Assembly (NCBI GenBank): GCA_030063045.1
Contig: JAQSEB010000196.1
Location: 124,001-188,000, forward strand
DNA length: 64,000 bases
Source: Pratylenchus scribneri
Taxonomy: Eukaryota; Nematoda; Chromadorea; Rhabditida; Pratylenchidae
Direction: 5' to 3'
Under the pieces are notes generated by a model. That model saw only the letters and a list, made by a program, of their open reading frames with translations, was not told the DNA's origin and searched no databases. Every line of letters starts with the position of its first letter. Position 1 is the stretch's first letter. Both the position numbers and the translations under genes were made by a program. Shown here piece by piece: positions 50,601 to 60,761 of this stretch.

Positions 50601-53355
50601 TTTCCTTTCCATTTCCGACCCAAAATGGCATGTGTTGTGGTAGGAAGGAGAAACCGCTGATTAAGGGTTGAAGGTGGGAATGGCATTGGATGGTTGTTTT
50701 CGCCTTGGCCACACTCTTCTTTAGCATTGGCCAAAAGCAATGAGGCCAAGTGCCCCTCGCCCCTCCTCTCCTTTCATTCTAATCTGGTCGTATAAGGCGC
50801 GAATTGCTTGAAAATGGGATGCAATTCGTGCCTTCCTCCCATTGGGTGGAAAGGAACGATAATTGGCCTAATTGGGTGCCAAATTGATTTAAAGAAAAAG
50901 GGGAAGAGGAGGAGGATTGGATTAGCGAAAATTTGCATTTTAAGGGATTTATTTGCATTAAGGGGAAAACAAGTGTTTAATTTTGGGCAAATGGAACAGA
51001 TGGAAAAAGTAGTTTTATTCTCGAAGGGATGGAGGAATTGGAGGAAAGAATTATATGGCTAAAATTAATTTTATTCCTAAATTAAATATTAGTTAAATAG
51101 GTGAAATTAAAATCGGCTGAATTAATATTAAAAACAGGCGGAATTATTCTTAAAAACAGGCTAAAAGGCGGAATCCAAATTCCAAATGCTTTTAAAAATT
51201 CAGCGTATTAATTCCATTCTCCCTTTTTGGAATAAAATGCCCATAAACATCAAAAGCAGATGGTAATAGGCCAAAAATAAAGTAAAATTGAATAGGAATA
51301 ATTAATAAATACAATATATCTTCCATTCATTCATCCATCCAAATCATCTGCTAAAGCGGTGGCGCTGCCCCCGAATTCATCTCAATTTCCATTCATTCCC
51401 AATTCATCCAATTCTTTGTCCATCATTCTTTTTGTGCCCACTCCCAATTTCCATTCATTCTCACCAATCTCCCTTTTGTTGGTGTGCCATTCATTCATTC
51501 CCAAATAAAAAAAGGCGGCAATTGATCAAAGAAAGGCCCAATAAAAAGGCGATTAAATCGACGACAATTGGGTGGCAGAAATGGGAGGAAGGGGAAAATG
51601 GTGGGGATGGGAATTGAAAAGGCGCGAAAATGCGGCAAATTTATGTGAAGATGAGGAGTGGGTGGCCATTGGCCAATGGTGAAGGGAAATAAAATTGGAA
51701 TAAAATAAAAGTACGAGATTATCCAAGTACAAAAATATAAAACGATATTCAAACAATGGAGAAAGAGAATTTTTCAATAATCAAATTTCGTTAATTTTTA
51801 AAAGGCCCCAGGGGAAATTTACAATTTAATCAACATTCAAGCACAAAAACCTAAAATTCTCCATTTTGAAGATTGTGTTTCGGATGTTTTGCCCCAAATT
51901 GCGCGTCGATGCCACGCCCAACCTTGGTGCTCATTTCCAGTGGATGACCGATTCTTGGGCAATCCATGCCCTCAGGGAACGCCCAAATATTTGAGCATTA
52001 TTTTCGTTTGTGTCAATGAGGAAGTGTTCAGCGATGCAGCATTGAGGGGAAAATTGGAGGCAATGGACGAATTGGGAAAGGTGGGCCATAAAAAATATTA
52101 TAGGGAATAGAGGCAAGGGACATTGGTATTATCAGAGGGATTCCTGCAATATCCACTTGGATTTGAATGAATAAAATAACCCTTTATGAAAAGGAATTGG
52201 ACGCCATTCGATGGAATGCCACCTCAAAGGAATTGGAAAAACCACTACCAAACAATGGGCCCACCCAACAAAGGCATCCACTTTTGGGCGAAAATTGGAT
52301 GGAAGAAGATGAACAATTGGAAGAGGATGAGGAGGAAAGGGAAGGAGGGAACAAAATGAATTCGCCACCAAAAATGGAAGTTCATGTGAATGGGGGACCG
52401 GACGAGAAAAAGGCAGACGAAATGGAGAAAGCCCCAAAAATTGTTGTATCGGAATGGCCATGGGCATTTTTGACAGATAAAAGGGAGGAAGGCAAGTTAT
52501 TTTTTGGAATATTTAGCTTTAATATAAATAATTCTAAATGATTGTTGAACGGTCATTTAATTAATTAATTAATTAATTATCATTTTTAGCAGTGTCTTGG
52601 ATGCTTCTTTTCATTTTGCTCTTTTCAATGTTGCTTCTTTTCATTTGCCTCTTTTGGCAATGCCGGGCAAGGCTAATCGAAAGGAGAGGACGAAAATTGG
52701 CGGAGGAAAGGGCGGCAAGCATCACAAATTCGGGCAAATTTTTAAGTCGAAGAAATGTTGGCCAACAAAGTCCAGGCAAGTTTTATATTATTTTTTGTGT
52801 TTTCCAGAATTCTGATTTTTCGTTTCTAAATAGTGTGAAGGGAAAAAGATATGTAGGAGGGAAAAGGAGGGCTGGTTTAAAAACTAGGATTGAGGCAATA
52901 TTTGATTGATAGGGTGACAAGAATAGTGGGAGTACAGTAGGATGGAGAGGAAAGGACCTTAGGTATTGTAGGATTGAGAGTTACAAACATTTCATTTTTT
53001 TTTTATTTAAATTCAAGAAAATTTCACGTTAAAATTATCCAATTTTACAATTTCAGGCTATTTGGATTCGGATGGAAGCAGCCAACGACTTTTGGACACT
53101 TTTTTGCCGCCTCTCCTTCCCCACAGTCAACCATTGCATTCCGAAATTTACCACGGTTGCTATTTGCCAAGCGGTGGAAGTTCGGGTGCAGCCAGTGCCT
53201 ACGATGGAGGATGTGGGGGTGGAGATGGAAATTGTGGAGGATATTATGCAAGGGATGGATTTGCCACCGGAATTGGCCACAACGATCGAATGGGAATAAT
53301 GGGGAGTGGCCGAATTGGAAGGAGAATGCCGGCCAGCCTTCATTGTTACAGTTAA
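47621..53355 (+). CDS. eva-1: EVA-1-like receptor with two SUEL-type galactose-binding lectin domains and one TM helix
   Basis: EVA-1 is a neuronal guidance co-receptor (SLT-1/SAX-3 signalling; UNC-40 in C. elegans). Exon 1 (47621-47750) is a signal peptide (SILFLLLFFLSF). SUEL 1 lies on 48380-48585 and 50182-50308 (VQACQGEHVSLQCP; EQCRAKRKCRLWV; GKYLQIGYKC). SUEL 2 lies on 50357-50515 and 51872-52080 (NFCEGQQTRLGC; RRCHAQPWCSFPV; KYLSIIFVCV). An acidic juxtamembrane segment (to 52491) follows, then the TM exon 52593-52775 (WMLLFILLFSMLLLFICLFW) and a Ser/Gly-rich cytoplasmic exon 53057-53355. Phases fit. Introns 52492-52592 and 52776-53056 need GC donors. Between 52081 and 52167 the frame is not resolved: every candidate acceptor runs into a stop before the open juxtamembrane frame (52167-52491), suggesting a lesion, sequence error or unusual splice. 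Confidence 0.88.
51107..51180. repeat. relic of the AATAATTCCGCCTG minisatellite (inverted)
   Basis: In the long intron before the second half of SUEL 2, the complement of the unit occurs three to four times (AAACAGGCGGAATTATTCTT, AACAGGCTAAAAGGCGGAAT). A degenerate dispersed copy of the 56866-57660 array. Confidence 0.7.
52797..52822 (-). repeat. single relic unit of the 29-bp minisatellite
   Basis: TGTGTTTTCCAGAATTCTGA followed by TTTTTCG matches one unit in array-1 orientation, with one substitution (CCAG for CCGG). It lies in an eva-1 intron beside a partial dispersed element. Confidence 0.7.
52826..52965. repeat. dispersed ~300-bp element, copy 8 (partial)
   Basis: Only one half is present: AATAGTGTGAAGGGAAAAAG, GATTGAGGCAATATTTGATTG, TACAGTAGGATGGAGAGG. 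It sits in the last intron of the EVA-1-like gene. Confidence 0.75.
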
Positions 53356-53702
53356 TAATAAATAATAAAATCAACAAATGATCTCATCCCAAAACATTTA
53401 TAAATTCCTCATTAATTCTTTTAAATTTGCCCAATTTTGTTTTGATATTTTACTCAATTTTTGCCAAAATCTCCTGCAGATTTATTCATATAATTTACAG
53501 CATAATTTCCCCTTTATTACTCAATTATCCCGTTGCCCCTCCCCTCCTCAACAGAGAGCAAATACAATTTATTATATCAATTTTTGTGAAAATACATAAT
53601 AAAATAAAATATATGAATGAAATAATATTTTGATTGAGCTGATCACTGTTTTGCGCTTTTTTGTAAATTTTTTACACCATCAGAGCATAAAAATATTTAT
53701 AA
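53356..53702. other. convergent 3' intergenic region
   Basis: About 350 bp between the eva-1 stop and the Cas-like stop on the opposite strand. AT-rich with AATAAA-like motifs on both strands. No gene seen. Confidence 0.5.
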
Positions 53703-56700
53703 TTAAGCACAACTCGCCCAAAATCCCCTCAATTGATTGGCACATTCCGAAACGGAAACCACCGATTGGCACATTGTTTGAACGACTGGGACTGTATGGG
53801 CCCGGGACCAGTTTTGAGCCTATATCCAAATCCAAAACAATTAATTTCATTTCTCATAATTGCCGTTTACCTTCGTTTTTGCCACTTTTGCCGATGCCAA
53901 ACATTCATTGAGCAATGAATCCAATTTGGCACATTCATGGTGCAAAAATGCACTCAATGGGCGATGGTGGCTGATGGCATCATCGCGCGAAAGCACTCGA
54001 ATGATCCCACAGAGGGAATGGCCTTCAATATAGATCTAAACAAAGAAAATCATTCCAAATTCTTTGAAGGCTGCAAATTACCATTTGAATTTTTTGGAAA
54101 CTCAATTTTGGTTCTTTGTTCGATTCGACCAACGAAAAGAATTCCTCAATCATTGAACACATAGCCGTAATATGCCCATCAACTTGAGGCTCATAAAGGC
54201 GGAAAATCTCACGTTGATCGGGCGAAAGTGAACGCGACAATTCCGCATTGACCCGACGATTGAGGGAGGAAGGGCCAAGTGGGGAATGGAGACTGGCATG
54301 GTCCTAAAAGAGAATGGTTTAATATTGGGGATTATTTGTGGCAATTTAATAGTAATTAATGATGGAAAAACTAATAAAATAAGTTAAGTCAAAATCCTTA
54401 TAGTTTCATTCCAACAATAAATTAATCACAATCCCCATCTTTATGCCTATACATCCTATTCCAATATATTCACCGGCCAATGTCCGTCGCTGATCACACT
54501 GGCCAAATCGTCCTCCTCCAAAACCATCCCTCCTCCACCATCTGCCTCCTTTATTTGGGCATTTATTGTTTGTTGATGTTGTCTTCCATTTCCTCCTCCA
54601 TTCATCATTTCGGATTCAAGTAAAGTTTGGACGGAACTGGTCGTTGAACTCGTCGATTCGCCGCCGTCCATCACTTCCGTTATATTGTTCCCTTTGGCCT
54701 CACCATTTGTCTACAAATTGGAGAATGGATTTAAGGGATTGGGTTTGGAATTTATTTATGGAAAAACCACTTCTTCCCCTTATTAGTATCGTGATAAACC
54801 AAATTAGACCCTTTATTTCCTTCTAATTTTAATGCCATCAATTTTCACCTTTTCCCTTTGGGGTTCATCCTCTCCCGAGGAATAATAATTTTGTAGAGAG
54901 GAAGTGGGCGATGGTGGCCTTGGCTGATTGCTGGTGAATCCATTTTGTGCCGGATTTGGAGCCGGGGGCGGTGGAGGAGGGTGCAAAGTTGGTCGAAATG
55001 TTGAGGAGGCAGATGCGGGCAAAAAGGCAGCAGCCGGACGGAAAGAACGAGGATCAGGCCAAACCGAGAGGGAATAAATCCATTGTACCAATTTTAGGCA
55101 ATCCTTGGGTAACTGGATGGAAATATTTAAATATTTTGGCAAATGGGGGACCTGTGGAAGGATGGCCACCAATTGGTCCAAAGCATCATGCCCAACGGCA
55201 AAATTCTCCCTGGGACGTCCCAATGTGGCCAAAGACCAACCGGTGGAATCGAGTGAGGCACGCAATCTTTATTTGAGGGGAATTTTATCAAAATTGTTGG
55301 TTTTGAATGACTTTCTGAGCATTGTCAGCGAAGTTTGCACGGGTTGGGCCAATTGTTGCAAATGAGCACGCCTTGGATCACGCGGGTCCAATGAAACGCG
55401 ACACAAAGATTCAACCAATTCATCCAATGCAAATTCGACCGTATATCTAGATAAAATTAATTTGGGGGAATTCATAATGGGATGGCACAACAATACCAAA
55501 ATCTATTCAAGTTGCTAACAAATATTCTAAATGACTTATTCATTTAATCAGATTTATTAATGAAAAAAGCCCAAATCGAAAACTTCTAATAAAGAATTCT
55601 TATTGGTTGAAAAAAGGAATTGTATCTCATTCAGAATGGAAATATTCAAAACGCACATTGTATCTCGGATTGCGCCCAAATTGTGTCGAAGAATGTGCGG
55701 TTGACGCCATCCGCCCAGCCCTGAACCGGTGGCCACAAATTGGCCCATTTTCATTGCATTTATTTCAATCACTTTGGCACAATCCGTCAACTGAGAACAA
55801 AGGAAGCGCTTTCGAAGTTGAGCCTTAAAACCAATTCACATTTAAATGGTCTAATTTTGACCAACTTCTGCCTCCAATGCGGCCGCATTCCGTAAATCCC
55901 CATCCTCATAGTCCACTAAACTGCCATTGGCTTCATCCTCTTCATCCCTTCCATCGCTGCCACTTTCGCTATAATCCGGCGGTGGCCCATCAAAGGGTGA
56001 ATAGAAATGTTGGGTGGGCTCATCGTTGAATGTTACACCCCTTCGCCGTTGATGGCCCTTCAGTCGACCGATTAGCCTATCCATTTCTGGTATTCCATCA
56101 TTTTGGTATTCATTCCCATTTTCCGTTGGCGAATTGGCCCGAGGCGTTCGATTGGAATCAAAATCGGTGGAATGGCCAAATTGTGTTGAGAGGTGGCCAC
56201 CGCCAACAATTTGTTGGGTTGGCGTTGCGGAACCGGAGGAAATTGTCGCATTGGATGGACGACGAGGTAATAATGGTTGATGGAAGGCGGATGGCGGAAA
56301 TGAAGGGGATGGATCCCCGGATGAGGTGGAGGATGCCGGTGAAGAGGATGAGGAGATGGGGGAACAAAATGTGAGCGAAGAACGACGCTGAATTGGCCAA
56401 TTTGGTTTGGTTTGATGGGATAATTGGACCATGAAATTACCTCGGATGGCAGTGAAGAGGCCAACAGAGAATTTGAATGAATCGAAGTGAATTGATGTGG
56501 TTGCCGAATTGGAACGGGTTCAGCTTTGGCCAGGAATACTCCACGTGGGGCAGAGGGAGCACTATGTGTTGAAGGGAATGATGGGACTGATGGACGACGA
56601 TCGGCGCCACCATATTGCCTTTGGACAAAATCACTTGGATCTTAATGTTTTAATAATTGATATCAAATTAGGCAAATTTTCGCTTAAAATATTTGGCACA

Positions 56701-59306
56701 AGTTTAAAGCTTTTCAATTAAACTAAATATTAATATTGTAATGTTTTTAATCGCAAGAATGTCGTTTATTTATGATTTTGCTCGAGGAAAAGTAAAATCC
56801 AATACCCTTCTCTAGATTGAATGAATTGTAAAATCACATTCTATTTTCCAAAACATTTTAATTTAATTCCGCCTGGTCAACTTAGAATAATTCAGCCTGT
56901 TTTACTTAGAATAATTCCGCCTGGTTAGAATAATTCCGCCTGTTTTACTTAGAATAATTCCGCCTGTTTTACTTAGAATAATTCCGCCTGGTTAGAATAA
57001 TTCCGCCTGTTTTACTTAGAATAATTCCGCCTGGTTAGAATAATTCAGCCTGTTTTACTTAGAATAATTCCGCCTGTTTTACTTAGAATAATTCCGCCTG
57101 GTTAGAATAATTCCGCCTGTTTTACTTAGAATAATTCCGCCTGGTTAGAATAATTCCGCCTGTTTTACTTAGAATAATTCCGCCTGTTTTACTTAGAATA
57201 ATTCCGCCTGGTTAGAATAATTCCGCCTGTTTTACTTAGAATAATTCCGCCTGGTTAGAATAATTCAGCCTGTTTTACTTAGAATAATTCCGCCTGTTTT
57301 ACTTAGAATAATTCCGCCTGGTTAGAATAATTCCGCCTGTTTTACTTAGAATAATTCCGCCTGGTTAGAATAATTCCGCCTGTTTTACTTAGAATAATTC
57401 CGCCTGTTTTACTTAGAATAATTCCGCCTGGTTAGAATAATTCCGCCTGTTTTACTTAGAATAATTCCGCCTGGTTAGAATAATTCCGCCTGTTTTACTT
57501 AGAATAATTCCGCCTGTTTTACTTAGAATAATTCCGCCTGGTTAGAATAATTCCGCCTGTTTTACTTAGAATAATTCCGCCTGTTTTAATTCCGCCTCTG
57601 TCTATTTTTCCAAACATTTAATTCCGCCTTGTTTGAAGAACTATAAATTAATTCCGCCTGTCAGCTTTAAAATCAAATACGCCTAAATTCATATTAATGA
57701 TTTTAATTGTTTAAAATTATATCATATTTTTTTCCAAATTTCTCACCAAATTGTTCCAAACTTCGAATGGCTTCTTCGACGGCATCAACTGACTTTTCGC
57801 CGCCGGATGTTCGTCCTCCTTTCCTCTCCGTTGTTTGTCTTGGCACAAATTCAGTGAGGCGAAGGCAGGAGGCATTCAATGATGGATTAGACGTTGAATT
57901 CCTTGTAGGCACCATTCTCTGCTGCTTTTGATTGGAATCCCTTGAATCACTTTGTGCCGCCCTTTCCTCCTCCTCCTCTCCTTGATCACTTCCACTGCTT
58001 TGGCGTGAACGGACGCATGCTGGCAAAAGTGAGGAATGGCCCGAAATTGGACCATTCCCATTGCGTCGAGAAGGCCTCAATCGAAGAAGACTTTGACGAA
58101 GAGAAAGCAGGCTTGGCGATTTGGAACGAGGCATTTCAGTTGTGTTGGCCGATGATGAAGTGGATGTGGAAATGATAGAGCCAGAATCGTCGGAAACCGT
58201 CGCAGAACTCTCCCCAGAATATTGTTGTGATTTTGGATGATTATTGAGATGGGACATTGAGGATGCCACATTCAACCTTCGTTGGGCATCCTCCGCCAGC
58301 AAAATCGATGGTTCCGAATCGCGTCGAGGCAATTCTTGTTGGGGAAGGGCAAAGGCAGTTTGGGTTCGGCGAATTGGCAATTGGGATTGATTTGGTGTTG
58401 TTTGGGGGTTGTGATTTTTATTATTTTGGGTGGCAGGGAATGAAGTTGGCTTATTGGAGGTGGAATTGCGAGTGGCAGAAAGCAACGGAGCTGGAGGTGG
58501 TTTTTCATTTAGTGGACTGAAATGTGGACAAAATTAAGTGAATTCATTATTTTTTGTAATCTTTTGGGTTAATAGTAACTTATTATGATATTCTGATTCT
58601 ATTCGGATTCCCACTTTCAATGCCAACAATTCCTAAAACTTTTCCTATTTATCCTACTGTACCCCCACTTTTTCCTAATCACCCGCTGTCACTTTTTCAA
58701 TCAAATATTGCCCCAATCCACATTTATAAACCAGCCCTTTTTCTTCTCTTCTTGCTTTTTCCCTTACACTTTATTATCAAATTTTCCCGCACAATTAATA
58801 AATAATAATTTAAAAAAGTTTATTAGCCTTTAATCCCTATCCCATCCATTTTGGCCACTGGAGGACTTAGGCTTCTGGCGAAGGTCCGGGGCGGATCCTA
58901 AGCCCAGCAGCTCTTGCCCCAAACAAAATGTAACCCTAGGACTAATATTCACATATTTTTATTACAAATTTCAATCAATTCAATTCACCTTTTATTATTA
59001 TTATTATTGTTGTTGTTCAGCTCATTTGCATAAAGTGATGGAGTGGACAAAGCTCTAATAATTAATAAAAAGGAAATGAATACACAAATTAAATTCACTC
59101 ACGAATTCATGCCAATCCTCCTTCGAAATGGAATGGCCGAATATGGGCCACCTCCGGCGGTGGATTGTTTTTGTTCATTTTTGTCCTCCATTTTTTGTGT
59201 CCCAATTTCTTCCCTCGATTCCGAATTGGCAATCGGAATTGAATAAACGGTCACACTGGAGCCACCGCCCAATCCTCGATCCAATCTGCCACCGCCACCG
59301 CCATCT
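53703..59306 (-). CDS. Cas-family scaffold (p130Cas/BCAR1/NEDD9-like), 5' end not in view
   Basis: Cas proteins are focal-adhesion scaffolds downstream of integrin, FAK and Src. Exons on the minus strand: about 59306-59101, 58518-57747, 56641-56437, 56382-55860, 55814-55656, 55446-55318, 55273-54857, 54713-54470, 54303-54092 and two to the TAA at 53705-53703. Ser/Pro-rich N-terminal parts contain PPPDYS (near 55985). The helical serine-rich-domain region is matched by YTVEFALDELVESL and DALDQLVAILPQV. The C-terminal FAT-like domain is matched by a chain of motifs (REIFRLYEPQVDGHITAM, IEEFFSLVESNKEP, GHSLCGIIRVLSRDDA, then VQTMCQSVVSVSECANQL) at family positions and spacing. The N-terminal SH3 domain is not in this window. 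It should lie 5' of 59306, where a Bel/Pao element begins within ~0.4 kb. Few YxxP sites are seen, unlike vertebrate Cas. Assignment rests on by-eye alignment. Confidence 0.72.
56866..57660. repeat. 19/24-bp minisatellite with ~110-bp higher-order period
   Basis: About 35 units of TTAGAATAATTCCGCCTG, ending either in G (19 bp) or TTTTAC (24 bp). The two lengths alternate mostly as 24-24-19-24-19, a 110-bp higher-order repeat. A TTCAGCC variant recurs 220 bp apart (57041 and 57261). It lies within the intron between Cas-like exons 58518-57747 and 56641-56437. Relics occur at 15966-16011 and 51107-51180. Confidence 0.95.
58590..58945. repeat. dispersed ~300-bp element, copy 9
   Basis: In the first visible intron of the Cas-like gene, same orientation as copies 1 and 2: TATCCTACTGTACCCCC, AATCAAATATTGCCCCAATC, GCACAATTAATAAATAATAA, GGCTTCTGGCGAAGG, AACCCTAGGACTAA. 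Confidence 0.8.
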
Positions 59307-59639
59307 GTTTGGAGCAAAACTCCAAAATAAAAATTTAATTTTGATATTTTTGATTTTATTTTAATTAAATATATTTTTATTCATTCAATTTCCATTTAAT
59401 TTCAATTTTATTCATTTTAATTCTTTTATTCAATCAATCCCATCCACTTCCCTTCCAACCAAAGTTCACATTTCCTTTTTTACACAATTTCTCGCCAGCC
59501 AGCCAGCCGCCCCCATCCCATTCAATCAGCACCCCTTATTAGTTTTGTCCTTGGGATTGGAAGAGGGAAAATGGCAACATTTTCCCTCGCAAATAGAAAA
59601 CATCCATTTTTCTAACCTTGAGGGGGGCAAAAAAGTGGG

Positions 59640-60761
59640 GAGAAAAATTGAACAGTCATTCCACCATTTTGAGCAAAATTGCCTATCGGGCGAATATGAG
59701 AAAATTGTGAGGAAAAGGGAGCTGGCTGGGAAATTTATTACTTTTTATGTTTTAATTTCAATTTTAACCACTTTTACGTTTCCCCTAAGGCAAATTAATG
59801 TTGATTTGGGTAAATAAGGAATACGTCTATCGGACGTTTGAGTGAATTAATAAAGATTGAATTTGCCTTAGGGTGAAATTTATCAAAATATATATTTTAC
59901 CACTTTATCACTAATTCACAAATTTAATTTTACTTATTAATAATTTTGAATTTAACTCTTTTTCAAACGCCATTAGGGCAATCCAAACAATTATTAGAAA
60001 ATTATTTAAATGGTAAATTTGTGAATTAGTAGATAATACGATGAAATTTGGTTTACTGATTTTATATAAATTTATAATTGTCCACACTATTTTTGCTTTA
60101 ATGTTGAATGCCTTCTAAATTAATATCGCGATTTTGTATTTCCATTTCGGTTTAATTACCCAAGTTTGAGATTTTCATATAAATAAAATTTTGTGAACAA
60201 TCAATCAAATCAATTGGAATTTACTAAAATAAAATTTGGCAACTTTATTTGGGTAATTTTCCACTGGGCAAATTCGTGTTCGATCGTAGCGAAATCGGAA
60301 CACATTTTGCTTATTTGGCGACCCTTGTGCATTTGCGAACTTGCACAATCTTGCATCGATCCCCACCAGTGAAAAGCCAAGGCTCAGCTCAGACTCCTTG
60401 GACCTGGGTGCCCGATCAAAAGGTGCAAACTTGGTGTCCGATCCCCTCTTGTGAAAAGCCCAAGGCACGGCTCAGACTCCTTGGGACCTTGAGCCCGATC
60501 AAAAAGGACATTGATCAACACCGGATCAACAACTTCTGGTGGATAAATTTTTAAATTTTATAAAATTTTCTAATAATAATTGAAAAATTTTTTGCCAGTC
60601 TATCGGACAAAAGGCAATAAATTTTGTAAATTGAGAATAATCTAGCTTCCTATCGGGAAGTTTTTTGAGTTTTAATTAAATTTATATTTCTCATACAAAG
60701 TTCTTGTTCAATTATCGTTATTCCTATCGGGAATTAAAACGATTTGATTAAATTCGGGAAA
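59640..60761 (+). mobile_element. 5' LTR and leader of a Bel/Pao retrotransposon (approximate)
   Basis: The non-coding start of the element precedes its ORF. It holds an AATAAA signal near 59849, TGGCGACCC at 60316-60324 as a candidate primer-binding site, and an ~82-bp tandem duplication (60361-60442 and 60443-60510, both with GTGAAAAGCC and GGCTCAGACTCC). It also has five of the TATCG-loop hairpins. The LTR borders cannot be fixed because the 3' LTR is beyond the window. The left end could be anywhere from ~59.6 to ~59.85 kb. Confidence 0.5.

Noticed and set aside
60298..60560. tRNA or structured ncRNA gene in the GC-richer patch after the candidate primer-binding site
   Set aside because: No cloverleaf or A/B boxes could be found; the patch is a tandem duplication in the retrotransposon leader.
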